This document shows, one piece after another, positions 18,209-27,509 of a stretch of DNA of 64,000 nucleotides (position 1 is its first letter; each line of letters opens with the position of its first letter). The DNA comes from Muriicola soli (GTDB lineage: Bacteria > Bacteroidota > Bacteroidia > Flavobacteriales > Flavobacteriaceae). A program made the translations under genes and the position numbers. Under the pieces are notes generated by a model, which was given only the letters and a program-made list of their open reading frames with translations, was not told where the DNA came from and ran no database searches. The stretch is taken from NCBI RefSeq assembly GCF_004139715.1, contig NZ_CP035544.1, positions 1,984,001-2,048,000 on the forward strand, read 5' to 3'.

Positions 18209-19963
18209 ATGAAAGAATTAAAACACCTCAATAAATACTTCAAAAAATACTGGTTCAAATTATTTCTTGGTATTATCATCACTATTACCGCCAGGATTTT
18301 CCAATTGGTGATGCCTTCTTACGTAAAAAATTCCATCGAAGTGGTAGAGAAGTATCTCGAGGGTACAATGCCCAAGCCCGAAGCGACTTCCCTTTTGCTT
18401 GAGTATATTCTGATCATCGTGGGTGCAGCCCTGCTTTCAGGATTCTTTACGTTTTTGATGAGACAGACTATCATCAATGTCTCGCGCTATATTGAGTACG
18501 ATTTAAAAAATGAGGTCTTCGATCATTATCAGCTGCTCAACCTCAGTTTTTATAAAAAAAACAGAACCGGTGATTTGATGAACAGGATCAGCGAAGATGT
18601 GAGTCAGGTGCGCCTTTATGCCGGTCCTGCCATTATGTATGGGATGCAGACGCTAACACTTTTTGTATGTCTTATTCCTCTGATGTTTATTAAAGCTCCC
18701 ACCATTTCTTTTTACGCGCTTCTACCACTCCCCATTTTGTCGATTTTGATATACAAAATCAGTAAGATCATACACAAAAGAAGTACAAAGGTTCAGGAGT
18801 TCTTATCCACACTTTCTACTTTTGCTCAGGAAACTTTTTCCGGTGTATCAGTCATAAAAGCATATACCCTGGAGCCTCAAATCAATGCTGAAGCAACACA
18901 GCTGGCCTTGGAAGGAAAAAACAGAAGTATGGACCTGGCAAAGGTTGACGCCTGGTTCTTTCCGCTGATGATTCTCCTGATTGGGATTAGCAACGTTTTT
19001 GTGATCTATATAGGAGGACGGGAATACATAAACGGCAACATTGAATCTATAGGTACCATCGCCGAGTTCATCCTCTATGTGAACATGCTCACCTGGCCTG
19101 TGGCCATCGTAGGTTGGTTAACCTCCCTTGTTCAAAGGGCTGAAGCTTCCCAGAAACGAATCAATGAGTTCCTGCAGATAGCACCCGATCTCAAGAATGA
19201 AATTGAGGTTGAAACACCAATAAAAGGGGCAATCGAATTTGATCGTGTTAGTTTTACTTACGAGGATACCAATATTACAGCCCTACGAGAACTTTCCTTT
19301 GAAGTGGAAGACGGGCAGACTGTTGCCATCCTCGGAAAAACCGGTTCGGGAAAATCAACTATTCTCGACCTGATAGCACGTTTGTATGACGTGAGTTCAG
19401 GGGAGATAAGAATAGACGGTACACCTATAAAAAAGCTAAACCTGGAAAGTCTCAGGAGTTCTATTGGTGCCGTTCCCCAGGATGCCTTCTTGTTTTCTGA
19501 TTCTATTGCGAACAACATCCGTTTTGGAAAAGAATCTGCTTCAGAGGAAGACGTGGAAAACGTTGCTAAAATGGCGGTAGTACACGAAAATATAATGGGC
19601 TTTTCCAGAAAGTACGATACCGTTCTGGGAGAGCGGGGCATTACCCTGAGCGGTGGGCAAAAGCAAAGGGTTTCTATCGCCAGGGCTCTTTTAAAAGATC
19701 CCGAAATCTACCTTTTTGACGATTGCCTGTCTGCTGTAGATACAGAAACGGAAGAGGCAATTCTAACCAATCTCAAGAAAGCTTCGAGGAACCGAACCAC
19801 GCTTATTGTTAGTCACAGAGTATCTTCGGCCAAGAATGCAGATAAGATCATAGTACTTGACGAAGGGCGCATTCTGCAGCAGGGTTCTCATGATCAACTC
19901 GTAGAACAGGAAGGCTATTACAAGGAACTTTACGCCCATCAGCTCTCTGAGAAAGAAAACTAG
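18209..19963 (+). CDS. ABC transporter, fused permease and ATPase (type IV exporter)
   Basis: A 584-residue half-transporter of the MsbA/multidrug exporter class. Six membrane segments fill residues ~18-320, and the ATPase domain follows (about 340-580): Walker A GKTGSGKST, Q-loop VPQDAFLFSDS, signature LSGGQKQR, Walker B IYLFDD, D-loop SAVD and H-loop VSHRVSSA. The residue after the Walker B aspartate, normally the catalytic glutamate, is aspartate (Asp505 in LFDDCLSAVD). That is the sort of change seen in the degenerate sites of heterodimeric exporters such as BmrC, yet no partner gene lies nearby. Substrate unknown. It is divergent from nusB, with a good promoter at 18145-18173, and 75 bp upstream of the DUF3276 gene, with which it may be co-transcribed. 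Confidence 0.9.
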   Translation: MKELKHLNKYFKKYWFKLFLGIIITITARIFQLVMPSYVKNSIEVVEKYLEGTMPKPEATSLLLEYILIIVGAALLSGFFTFLMRQTIINVSRYIEYDLKNEVFDHYQLLNLSFYKKNRTGDLMNRISEDVSQVRLYAGPAIMYGMQTLTLFVCLIPLMFIKAPTISFYALLPLPILSILIYKISKIIHKRSTKVQEFLSTLSTFAQETFSGVSVIKAYTLEPQINAEATQLALEGKNRSMDLAKVDAWFFPLMILLIGISNVFVIYIGGREYINGNIESIGTIAEFILYVNMLTWPVAIVGWLTSLVQRAEASQKRINEFLQIAPDLKNEIEVETPIKGAIEFDRVSFTYEDTNITALRELSFEVEDGQTVAILGKTGSGKSTILDLIARLYDVSSGEIRIDGTPIKKLNLESLRSSIGAVPQDAFLFSDSIANNIRFGKESASEEDVENVAKMAVVHENIMGFSRKYDTVLGERGITLSGGQKQRVSIARALLKDPEIYLFDDCLSAVDTETEEAILTNLKKASRNRTTLIVSHRVSSAKNADKIIVLDEGRILQQGSHDQLVEQEGYYKELYAHQLSEKEN

Positions 19964-20038
19964 AAAAATGTTGCTGAATTAGCTTTTTTTTTACATTTTT
20001 GATGACTTTATAAGAAAAATCTAACAAGAACGGTAAAA

Positions 20039-20410
20039 ATGCGCGACAAAGATTTGATCGAACAGGAAGAAATATTTTCTAAAGTATTAAGAGCCGGAAG
20101 AAGAACTTATTTTTTCGATGTTAGAAGTACCAAAGCCGGAGATTATTACCTGACTATTACTGAGAGTAAAAAGTTTACCCATGACGATGGCTCTTTCCAC
20201 TATAAAAAACACAAAATCTATCTTTACAAAGAAGACTTCCAGGCCTTCCGTGAAAACATGGAGGAAATGATGGATTACATCATTGCCGAAAAAGGCCATG
20301 AGGTGATCTCGGAAAGACATCAGAAGGACTTTAAAAAAGAAGATAGTGAAGCCCCGTCGGAAAAGAAACCACTCGACAATTTTACCGATGTAGATTTCGA
20401 TGACATATAA
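20039..20410 (+). CDS. DUF3276 / PUR-alpha-like nucleic-acid-binding protein
   Basis: A 123-residue cytoplasmic protein. The first ~85 residues form a PUR-type repeat: EEIFSKVLRAGRRTYFFDVRSTKAGDYYLTITESKK, then HKIYLYKEDFQAFRENMEEMMDYI. The tail is acidic and probably disordered. The family is found in Bacteroidota and spirochaetes; the Borrelia homologue BpuR is a known DNA/RNA-binding regulator. Binding of nucleic acid here is therefore expected by homology, not shown. A strong hairpin terminator follows at 20441-20467. Confidence 0.88.
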   Translation: MRDKDLIEQEEIFSKVLRAGRRTYFFDVRSTKAGDYYLTITESKKFTHDDGSFHYKKHKIYLYKEDFQAFRENMEEMMDYIIAEKGHEVISERHQKDFKKEDSEAPSEKKPLDNFTDVDFDDI

Positions 20411-20440
20411 GTTGTTTTTTAACTAACTAATTCAAGTACA

Positions 20441-20467
20441 GGCCTTCTATTAGAAGGTCTTTTTTTA
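20441..20467 (+). terminator. Intrinsic terminator
   Basis: Stem GGCCTTCT (20441-20448) with AGAAGGTC (20452-20459, one G-U pair), 3-base loop, then seven or more T. It ends the ABC exporter-DUF3276 unit. Confidence 0.85.
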
Positions 20468-20499
20468 TGGTTTGAATGGATTTTTATGACACTTTGCTG

Positions 20500-20531
20500 T
20501 TTGCGCTTAGCTCTAGTATTGATTACCTTTA
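20500..20531 (+). promoter_or_regulatory. Candidate promoter for the M14 peptidase
   Basis: TTTG (20500-20503), a 20-base spacer, and TACCTTTA (20524-20531), one mismatch from TAnnTTTG. It lies 24 bases before the ATG at 20555. Confidence 0.45.
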
Positions 20532-20554
20532 GCGATCACTAATCAAAACCTGAA

Positions 20555-23083
20555 ATGAAAAGAATTACTCTCCTTCTCTGTCTACTATTTACTTCACTTA
20601 CGTTCGCTCAGGAAGAGCTTACCTTGGATTACTACCTGCCACAGGAAGTCTCTTATGACGCCGCTATTCCAAAACCGGCCGATGTTATTGGCCATGAGGT
20701 TGGGGAATGGCACGTGACGCATGACAAGCTTATGTTTTACATGCAAACACTGGCTGAGGCAAGTGATCGGATTACCATAGAGAACAGGGGCACTACTTTT
20801 GAAGGAAGACCTATTCTTTTGTTGACCGTAACCTCTCCGGAAAACCACAATAATCTGGAATCCATCAGACAACAACACCTTGCGCTTAGTGAAAGTGGCG
20901 GCGCTTCAACGAGTGTGGACAATATGCCGATTGTTGTCTATCAAGGATTTTCCGTGCACGGAAATGAACCCAGTGGTGCCAATGCCGGCTTAGCTTACGC
21001 CTACTATCTGGCAGCAGCCCAGGGCCCGCAGATTGATGCAATGCTGGACAACACCATAATTTTGATGGATCCTTCCTATAATCCGGACGGCCTGCAAAGG
21101 TTCGCCTATTGGGCCAATACCAACAGGAGTATGAACCTCAACCCCGATGGCAATGAACGCGAGTATCACGAAGTGTGGCCCGGGGGAAGAACCAATCACT
21201 ACTGGTTTGATATCAACAGAGACTGGCTCCCGGTTCAGCTACCCGAAAGCAGGGCCCGTATAAGGACGTTTCATCGCTGGCTGCCCAACATTCTCACTGA
21301 CCACCATGAAATGGGAACCAATTCTACATTCTTCTTTCAACCGGGAGAGCCGAGTCGGGTACATCCTCTGACTCCAAAGATGAATCAGGAATTAACTGCT
21401 GAGATTGGTACCTATCACGCCAAAGCACTTGATAAAATTGGTTCGCTTTACTATTCTGAAGAAAACTACGATGATTACTACTACGGCAAGGGTTCTACCT
21501 TCCCTGACGTTGTGGGAAGTATTGGTATTTTATTTGAGCAGGCAAGTTCAAGGGGACACATTCAGGAAAGCGAAAATGGCTTGTTAACCTTTCCCTTTAC
21601 GATCAGAAATCAGTTTACCACGGCCTTATCCACCGTTGAGGCCGCACAAAATATGCGCACCAAACTATTGAATTATCAGCGCGGTTTTTACGAAGACCTG
21701 AGAGCTGAGGCCGGTAGGAGCAAAACCAAGGGTTTTATTTTCGGAGATGCAAAAGATGCAGCCAAAACATGGCATCTGGCAGAAATTCTTGAGAGACAAA
21801 ATATCAAATTCCATGAGGTGAGCAGAGATGTCACACTCGGTGGAAAGCAATACAAAAAAGGAAGTAGTTATGTAGTGCCCTTGGAGCAAAAGAATCACAG
21901 GCTGATCAAGGCCATGTTTGAAAAAAGGACCACCTTTACTGACAGTCTATTTTACGATATCTCAGCATGGACCTTTCCTCTGGCATTTAATCTCGATTAT
22001 GCCGAGCTTACATCGCTTTCGAATGCGGGGCCGGAGATACCTCAACTCAATACCCTCGAAGGATCAGTAAGCAATGAGAGTTCTTATGCCTACCTCTTTG
22101 AATGGCATGAGTATTACACCCCCAAGGCGCTCAATATGATCCTCGAGAAAGGATTGCGGGCCAAAATCGCTCAATACCCATTTAGTATGGGAGGAGAAAA
22201 TTACGATTACGGTACGGTCATGATCCCAGTACAAAATCAGAAACTCAACAAAGGAGCGCTCTACACATTCCTAAAAAAGGTAGCAGCGGAAAGTTACCTG
22301 GATATCACTGCGGTAAACACCGGTGTAACCAGAGGTATTGATTTGGGAAGCGGGGATTTTGAACCGGTTGAAAAACAAAAAATAGCTCTGATCGTAGGTG
22401 AAGGAATCAGATCCTACGACGCAGGAGAGATCTGGCACTTATTTGATACCCGGTACGACATAAAACTGACAAAAATCGATACTGAATACCTGAGCGGAGC
22501 TGATCTGAGCTCATATACCGATATTATAATCCCCGGGAGCTGGGGCAGTGGCGGACTCAACAAATCAGTTGCTGAAAAACTCAAGGAATGGGTTAAAGAC
22601 GGAGGTACACTGATAGGCTTCAGAACTACGGCCAATTGGTTTCAACAACAGGAATTCCTTGATCTAAAATTTAGGAAGGATTCCACCCTGGTGGCCAAAA
22701 ACGTTTCATTTGGAGAAAGACAGGATTTCAGGGGAGCACAAGTTACAGGAGGTGCTATTTTTAATACCAGAATAGACAGGTCACACCCTGTCAACTTTGG
22801 CTATAAGAACAATACGCTTCCCATGTTTAGGAATAGTAACATTTATCTTGAACCTGAGAAGGACAGCTATAACAATCCCATCCAGTATACCTCCTCACCT
22901 CTGATGAGTGGTTATATTTCCGAGGAGAATGCTGCCTTAATCGCCAACAGCGTGCCATTTAAAACAAGCAGTATGGGCCGCGGAAGGGTAATTCTGTTTA
23001 CGGACAATACAAATTTCAGGGCTTTTTGGTACGGTACCAATAAACTCCTGATGAACGCTATTTTCTTTGGGGATATGATGTAA
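20555..23083 (+). CDS. Secreted M14-family zinc carboxypeptidase with C-terminal GATase1-like domain
   Basis: An 842-residue exported protein. It has a signal peptide (residues 1-18), then an M14 metallocarboxypeptidase domain (about 50-370). Zinc ligands are visible as His and Glu in YQGFSVHGNEPSG and a His in TDHHEMGTN, with the substrate segment NPDGLQRFAYWANTNRSMNLNPDGN between them. After a linker, residues ~600-840 resemble a class I glutamine-amidotransferase-like fold (KIALIVGEGIRSYDAGEIWHLFDTRYD, IIIPGSWGSGGLNKSVAEKLKEWVKDGGTLIGFR), probably structural or ligand-binding, since no catalytic Cys is apparent. The architecture is common in Bacteroidota. Likely envelope or extracellular peptide degradation; cleavage specificity is not readable. 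Confidence 0.9.
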   Translation: MKRITLLLCLLFTSLTFAQEELTLDYYLPQEVSYDAAIPKPADVIGHEVGEWHVTHDKLMFYMQTLAEASDRITIENRGTTFEGRPILLLTVTSPENHNNLESIRQQHLALSESGGASTSVDNMPIVVYQGFSVHGNEPSGANAGLAYAYYLAAAQGPQIDAMLDNTIILMDPSYNPDGLQRFAYWANTNRSMNLNPDGNEREYHEVWPGGRTNHYWFDINRDWLPVQLPESRARIRTFHRWLPNILTDHHEMGTNSTFFFQPGEPSRVHPLTPKMNQELTAEIGTYHAKALDKIGSLYYSEENYDDYYYGKGSTFPDVVGSIGILFEQASSRGHIQESENGLLTFPFTIRNQFTTALSTVEAAQNMRTKLLNYQRGFYEDLRAEAGRSKTKGFIFGDAKDAAKTWHLAEILERQNIKFHEVSRDVTLGGKQYKKGSSYVVPLEQKNHRLIKAMFEKRTTFTDSLFYDISAWTFPLAFNLDYAELTSLSNAGPEIPQLNTLEGSVSNESSYAYLFEWHEYYTPKALNMILEKGLRAKIAQYPFSMGGENYDYGTVMIPVQNQKLNKGALYTFLKKVAAESYLDITAVNTGVTRGIDLGSGDFEPVEKQKIALIVGEGIRSYDAGEIWHLFDTRYDIKLTKIDTEYLSGADLSSYTDIIIPGSWGSGGLNKSVAEKLKEWVKDGGTLIGFRTTANWFQQQEFLDLKFRKDSTLVAKNVSFGERQDFRGAQVTGGAIFNTRIDRSHPVNFGYKNNTLPMFRNSNIYLEPEKDSYNNPIQYTSSPLMSGYISEENAALIANSVPFKTSSMGRGRVILFTDNTNFRAFWYGTNKLLMNAIFFGDMM

Positions 23084-23112
23084 GGTCTATTAAAAACATA
23101 CGCAAAATACCT

Positions 23113-24165
23113 TTAAAGCTTTGCTTTGCTGATTTTCACAAAGAATAAATTAAAGGCAAAATGAAGGAAAACCACAAGTGTGGCCTCTATCGCACCGAGT
23201 AAGGCGCTAAGGAATAACCACGATGCAAGGTAGAATAGCGGTTGCACAACACTGACATAGCAAAATCTGAAAGTGCTGATAAATTCCACTTCCTGGATTT
23301 TTGGCTTTAAAACCCACCTCCAGAAGAAGATAATAGGGGCATTAATTGTCAGGAATATAGCAGCAAGTATCCGCTGGACTGTAGACCGCTTTGGACGACT
23401 TTGTTTTAAAGGAGCAACTCTATATTGCTTTATTAGCAAATTTGTGTTTACAGGGTTTTGGAAATCTACGCCTCTGGAATCGAGAAAATTGTGGATTTCC
23501 TCGTATTTAGACAGATCTTCAATATGAGTAGTATTTCTTTTTAAGCCATTTGAGACTAATTCTTTTAACCCGGATACCGAAGCGGCTATTTCACTCGGCC
23601 TATAGTTGTCCCTGGAGGATAAAGGCTGATCAAAATAAAAGGCTACCCTATCGGGAAATCCATCGGCCTTCTCGTAATTTATCCCTACCGGAACAAGCAA
23701 TACATCAAGATTAGGGTCTTTTTCCAGGGCTGTAAATATTATTCTGGTAAATCCTTTGCTTAGCGGGCGCACTCTTCGCATAATATTGTGATTGGCTTCG
23801 GGGAAAATAAAGATGGTTTTCCCTGCCTGAAGCAGTTGAGTACACTCGTCAAATATTACCGCATTCTTAGCCAAAGTATCCCTGCCGTCCCTAATACGGT
23901 AGACCGGAAGCATCCTTAAAAATTTAAAGATCCGTTTAACAAAAGGATTGACAAATATATCGGCCCGGGTAAGGAAATAAGATCGAAAAGGAGTAAATGC
24001 GGCAATGACCAGAGGGTCGAGCAAGGCATTCTGATGATTGGCGAGAAACATTACCGCCTTGTTAGCAGGCACTTTCTCTATCCCGTGAAGCCTGATTTCT
24101 CTGAAATAGCAAAACAAGGCAAAACAGGCTATTTTCTGTGTGAGCGTATACATAAAAGTCCTCAT
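23113..24165 (-). CDS. PlsC-type acyltransferase
   Basis: Likely 1-acyl-glycerol-3-phosphate or related glycerolipid acyltransferase at the inner membrane. The acyltransferase motifs are FLANHQNALLDPLVIAAF (block I, HX4-D type at about residue 45), then YFLTRADIF, and FIFPEANHNIMRRVRPLSKGFTRI (block III FPE). The C-terminal third carries hydrophobic segments (about 260-350). The ATG at 24165 gives 350 residues and overlaps the upstream stop as ATGA, indicating translational coupling to the BASS symporter; the ATG at 24153 is also possible. The lysophospholipid substrate is inferred from the family. Confidence 0.85.
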   Translation of the reverse strand: MRTFMYTLTQKIACFALFCYFREIRLHGIEKVPANKAVMFLANHQNALLDPLVIAAFTPFRSYFLTRADIFVNPFVKRIFKFLRMLPVYRIRDGRDTLAKNAVIFDECTQLLQAGKTIFIFPEANHNIMRRVRPLSKGFTRIIFTALEKDPNLDVLLVPVGINYEKADGFPDRVAFYFDQPLSSRDNYRPSEIAASVSGLKELVSNGLKRNTTHIEDLSKYEEIHNFLDSRGVDFQNPVNTNLLIKQYRVAPLKQSRPKRSTVQRILAAIFLTINAPIIFFWRWVLKPKIQEVEFISTFRFCYVSVVQPLFYLASWLFLSALLGAIEATLVVFLHFAFNLFFVKISKAKL

Positions 24166-25082
24166 CCTCCTACCCCCTCTCTCAATGGTTTGTAGGCCCA
24201 AATGGAGCCGAGGGTTAAACCGGAAATGAGATGCCAGATTCCCCAGAAAGCCGTCAAAATTGCCATCCCTCCCAATCCTTCAAAAAAGGTGAATATCAAT
24301 ACCAGGCCCAGTCCCGAATTCTGAATTCCCGTTTCTATGGTTATACTCCTGATATCAACCCGAGGGAGTTTTGCCGCACTGGCCAGAGAATAACCGGTGA
24401 GAAATGCGATCGCATTGTGCAGAATTACGATCCAGAAAACATAAGTGAGATAGTCTTCTATGAGCAAACGGTTTGTATAGACCACAAAGAGGATCAGACA
24501 GACAAAGAACCCCAGAGAAATAATTTTTAGATATTTTGAGAGTTTAACCGCAAGAACAGGAAATTTTTCATTGATCCAGATCCCAAAAATCAAAGGAACT
24601 CCAAGAATAAGGGAAACTATCTCTATCATTTCCATGGGCGCAATGGACACTTCCTTTAAAATGGCCTGAGTTGGCGGATATACAGAACCCCAAAAACTGA
24701 GGTTCAGGGGAGTGAGAATAATTGCCAATAAGGTGGCTATTGCAGTTAAAGTAACTGAAAGGGCTCTGTTCCCACCTGCATAAGATGTGATAAAATTAGA
24801 AATATTACCTCCCGGACAGGCTGCTACTAAGATCATTCCAAGAGCAATACTGGGAATGGGTTGTACAATCAGGACCAATAAAAAAGTAAGGCAGGGCAAT
24901 ACAAAAAACTGACTGAGTACTCCTACCAATACCGGGCGTGGATTTCTGAACAGGGCCTTGAAGTCGGATACTTTGATGTGTAATGCCACTCCAAACATGA
25001 TCAGGGCCAGGACACTATTGAGAATCCAAAGCGTTTCTGTTGAGAAATCGATACGTGCCGAGTCGAGCGTTGAATTAATCAC
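24162..25082 (-). CDS. Bile acid:sodium symporter (BASS) family transporter
   Basis: A 306-residue inner-membrane protein with about 9-10 hydrophobic helices. Typical BASS landmarks are GMILVAACPGGNISNFITSYAGGNRALSVTLTA, which contains the PGGN-S unwound helix that binds sodium, and ITIETGIQNSGLGLVLIFTFF, which is the second crossover (E-x-G-x-QN). Bacterial members move organic anions with sodium; the substrate here is unknown. Its stop overlaps the start of the acyltransferase gene (ATGA at 24165-24162), so the two form an operon, although I know of no functional link. Confidence 0.9.
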   Translation of the reverse strand: MINSTLDSARIDFSTETLWILNSVLALIMFGVALHIKVSDFKALFRNPRPVLVGVLSQFFVLPCLTFLLVLIVQPIPSIALGMILVAACPGGNISNFITSYAGGNRALSVTLTAIATLLAIILTPLNLSFWGSVYPPTQAILKEVSIAPMEMIEIVSLILGVPLIFGIWINEKFPVLAVKLSKYLKIISLGFFVCLILFVVYTNRLLIEDYLTYVFWIVILHNAIAFLTGYSLASAAKLPRVDIRSITIETGIQNSGLGLVLIFTFFEGLGGMAILTAFWGIWHLISGLTLGSIWAYKPLREGVGG

Positions 25083-25236
25083 CTATTTTATTTAGCAAAG
25101 AACCAGAGTGGCAATAATCCAAAGATAACCAGATTCAATTAACAGCAGGTCATCGTCGGCTACGCCGGATATCAAAATCAAATGATATATTCATATTTAA
25201 AAAGAGCTTAGTATTTTTGCAGGACAAAATAGATCT

Positions 25237-25797
25237 ATGGCACGTACACCCAGCAATATGCTTCCTTTAGGCACTGAGGCACCTTCCTTTGCCCTTCTCG
25301 ATACCGTTTCTGACAATACACTATCCCTTGATGAACTCAAAGGAACCGAAGGCACAGTTGTGATGTTTATCTGTAATCATTGTCCGTTTGTTAAGCACGT
25401 GAATCAACAGTTGGTTAAACTGGCAAAGGAATACGCAGGGAAGGGAATCAGTTTTATTGCCATATCGAGTAACGATATTGAGAATTATCCTCAGGATGCT
25501 CCGCACTTGATGAAGGAAAATGCTCAACAAGAAGGTTATCCTTTTCCATACTTATACGATGCTACTCAGGAAGTTGCCAAAGCCTATGACGCGGCTTGTA
25601 CGCCCGACTTCTTTCTCTTCGACTCCCAAAGACTTCTCGTCTATCGCGGGCAGTTAGACCACTCAAGACCCGGAAATGGAATTCCTGTAAGCGGGAGCGA
25701 TCTCAGAAGGGCGATGGACAATTTACTCGCAGGAAATGCTCAGGATGAGGATCAAAAACCCAGTATTGGTTGCAATATTAAATGGAAAAAGAGCTAA
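25237..25797 (+). CDS. Thioredoxin-like redoxin (CNHC)
   Basis: A 186-residue protein of the AhpC/TSA-redoxin superfamily with no signal peptide. The conserved string TVVMFICNHCPFVKHVNQQLVKLAKEYAGKGISFIAISSNDIENYPQDAP carries a CxxC pair (CNHC), and TPDFFLFDSQRLLVYRGQLDHSRPGN is the later strand with the cis-proline. This subfamily (thioredoxin family protein, CNHCPF type) is widespread and its partner is not known. The -7-like box TATTTTTG lies at 25212-25219. Its 3' end overlaps the next gene by 16 bp, so they are co-transcribed. Confidence 0.87.
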   Translation: MARTPSNMLPLGTEAPSFALLDTVSDNTLSLDELKGTEGTVVMFICNHCPFVKHVNQQLVKLAKEYAGKGISFIAISSNDIENYPQDAPHLMKENAQQEGYPFPYLYDATQEVAKAYDAACTPDFFLFDSQRLLVYRGQLDHSRPGNGIPVSGSDLRRAMDNLLAGNAQDEDQKPSIGCNIKWKKS

Positions 25798-26354
25798 GGC
25801 GGAATAAAATCCATAGAGTTCAGCTTGAACCTCTAAAGGCAGGGACTCAAGAATTATATTGCCGTTTAGGGGAGCAGGCATACAGAGACCATTACCTGCA
25901 CTTGTGGCCCGATCGGGATCCCACGCCCTATATTTCCACCAGCTTTACTCAAACAATTGTATCCGGAGAAACCAAGGATAAAACAAACCTTCATTATTTG
26001 GTCAGACTAGGCACGGAATATATTGGGATCGTAAAACTGATTAAATTCCATCAGATTAATAGTATTTCCTTACAAGAACCCATGTATCTCGAAAAGATCT
26101 ATTTCTTATCTCAATACACAGGGAAAGGATATGGAAAGGAGATTTTAGCAGAAATAGAAGCAATTAGCCTTCAAGGGAAGATGAAAACGCTCTGGCTGGC
26201 CACTATGAAAAAAGGCTTCCCTCTGCGATTTTATCAAAATCTGGGATTTGAGATCATCGGGGAACAGGAGCTGCCTTTTAAAGAGTCTATTCCAGAACAA
26301 AGGGGGATGTACATATTGGGCAAAAGCCTCAGAGGAGCAATTGAAAGTAGCTAA
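25782..26354 (+). CDS. GNAT family N-acetyltransferase
   Basis: A 190-residue acetyl-CoA-dependent acetyltransferase. The acetyl-CoA pyrophosphate loop is seen in LEKIYFLSQYTGKGYGKEILAEIEA (Q-x-x-G-x-G, about residues 105-127), with the downstream GNAT strand KTLWLATMKKGFPLRFYQNLGFEIIGEQEL. The substrate cannot be assigned. It overlaps the redoxin gene by 16 bp at its start and converges with DinB at its end, where the stop codons share CTAA (26351-26354). Confidence 0.85.
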   Translation: MEKELRRNKIHRVQLEPLKAGTQELYCRLGEQAYRDHYLHLWPDRDPTPYISTSFTQTIVSGETKDKTNLHYLVRLGTEYIGIVKLIKFHQINSISLQEPMYLEKIYFLSQYTGKGYGKEILAEIEAISLQGKMKTLWLATMKKGFPLRFYQNLGFEIIGEQELPFKESIPEQRGMYILGKSLRGAIESS

Positions 26355-26892
26355 GTGTTATCCCTTTCCAAAAAGCTCTGAATATGTGCCAAATGGTGAT
26401 TCCCGTGCCAGGCATACCTTCCTGCATTTTCTTCCAGGGTTGTTTCCGAATTATTATCAGGGTGTATAAAAGTCCTTTGCCAATCTGCAGAGGATAGTCC
26501 GGTGAGAAGATACACCAATTTGGCGTGCACTGCTTCCAGATGATTTAGTGAGAGGTCAATTGGTGCAGTACTCGCATCAGTTAAATTCGCCCATTCCTTT
26601 TCAAGATAGGGTTTGATCACCGGCCTGTCTTCAGTTAATGCCCATTTGAACCTGATATAACTGTGATGGTGGCTATCTGCGAGATGGTGTACTACCTGCC
26701 TTACCGTCCATCCCCGGGCCGATAGGGGGAATTCAATTGGGCTTCGGATAGCGGTGTAACCAAATCCCTTAAGTTTACCGGCAGGGCTTCAATTTGAGCG
26801 ATCCAATCTCTTAGCATCAGCGTGCTGATCTTTGAGGGTCTGACAAAATGACCAATTGGGTATTTCAATTTTTCCAAGGGTATATCTTCCAT
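26351..26892 (-). CDS. DinB/YfiT-like putative metal-dependent hydrolase (frameshifted)
   Basis: DinB-fold four-helix protein of the YfiT type (bacillithiol-transferase-like), about 180 residues once repaired. The first open frame from 26892 runs to SPYRPGDGR and stops at 26701. The rest continues in another frame: GWTVRQVVHHLADSHHHSY, then RFKWALTEDRPVIKPYLEKEW, ending with YAWHGNHHLAHIQSF. Adding one base in the C-run 26712-26715 restores SPYRPGGWTVRQVVHH. The metal-site histidines are HH in VVHHLADSHHH and the C-terminal WHGNHHLAH. Its natural thiol substrate in Bacteroidota is not established. The frameshift is in a homopolymer and is probably an assembly error. Confidence 0.82.
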
Positions 26893-26963
26893 ATTTCAAA
26901 GGTAAGAAAGCTGTGATTTTTAAGAATATAATTGAAATTATCTTATTTTCAATTATTTAAATG

Positions 26964-26971
26964 TACCTTTG
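26964..26971 (+). promoter_or_regulatory. -7 element ahead of the cold-shock gene
   Basis: TACCTTTG matches TAnnTTTG, 27 bases before the ATG at 26999. No convincing -33 box is placed at the right distance, so only this half is claimed. Confidence 0.4.
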
Positions 26972-26998
26972 CCGCTTAAACTTTTTATTTTTATTATT

Positions 26999-27193
26999 AT
27001 GAGTAAAGGAACAGTAAAATTCTTCAACGATTCAAAAGGCTATGGCTTTATCACTGAAGATGGTTCGCAAGAAGATCACTTTGTACACATTTCTGGCTTA
27101 ATTGACGAAGTACGAGAAGGTGACGTTGTAGAATTTGAACTACAACAAGGAAAAAAAGGATTGAACGCCGTTAATGTGAAAGTATTAGACTAG
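26999..27193 (+). CDS. Cold-shock domain protein
   Basis: A 64-residue single CSD protein, an RNA/ssDNA chaperone. It begins MSKGTVKFFNDSKGYGFITEDG (RNP1, KGYGFI) and continues DHFVHISGL (RNP2) and VEFELQQGKKGLNAVNVKVL. The ATG at 26999 is used; an upstream in-frame ATG at 26969 lies inside the promoter box and would add ten unconserved residues. It is monocistronic, followed by a strong terminator at 27217-27246. Which CspA paralogue it is, and whether it is cold-induced, cannot be read from the sequence. Confidence 0.95.
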   Translation: MSKGTVKFFNDSKGYGFITEDGSQEDHFVHISGLIDEVREGDVVEFELQQGKKGLNAVNVKVLD

Positions 27194-27216
27194 GTAAGAT
27201 TCCAATTTTTTAACAT

Positions 27217-27246
27217 AACCCCGACCTGTTGGTCGGGGTTTTTTTG
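27217..27246 (+). terminator. Intrinsic terminator after the cold-shock gene
   Basis: AACCCCGACC (27217-27226), loop TGTT, GGTCGGGGTT (27231-27240), then a T-run: a 10-bp perfect stem. Confidence 0.92.
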
Positions 27247-27361
27247 TGACTTTTATCCATTGTTGATAAGTTGTTACTAACTTCATTGCTACGGCACACA
27301 ACATTCTTCACTTTTCAGCGTCTTAAGGGTACACCCCTTAACCAGTTAATAACCAATATCC

Positions 27362-27451
27362 ATGTATTCCTTTTTTTGGATTCTCCTTGTTTTAATAGCG
27401 ATCAACTTGATATTACTGCTGATCAGCACTATAGGGAAAAGTAAAACATAA
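27362..27451 (+). CDS. 29-residue putative membrane peptide
   Basis: A short open frame, MYSFFWILLVLIAINLILLL followed by ISTIGKSKT, encoding one hydrophobic helix with a short basic C-terminus, the pattern of a single-pass micro-membrane protein. It lies between the cold-shock terminator and the dual PPIase, in a region with no other gene. A second frame of the same length and design begins 58 bp later (27510), and a longer relative lies at 42564; all share a LV/LI-x-x-N-x-x-L-x-x-x-S pattern. Recurrence of the pattern is the main reason to call it a gene. No function is assigned. Confidence 0.45.
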   Translation: MYSFFWILLVLIAINLILLLISTIGKSKT

Positions 27452-27509
27452 AAATGCCAAAGGCTGAGGTAGGGTAAGTTACGCCCAGAGCTGTTATATA
27501 ATAAAAGCT

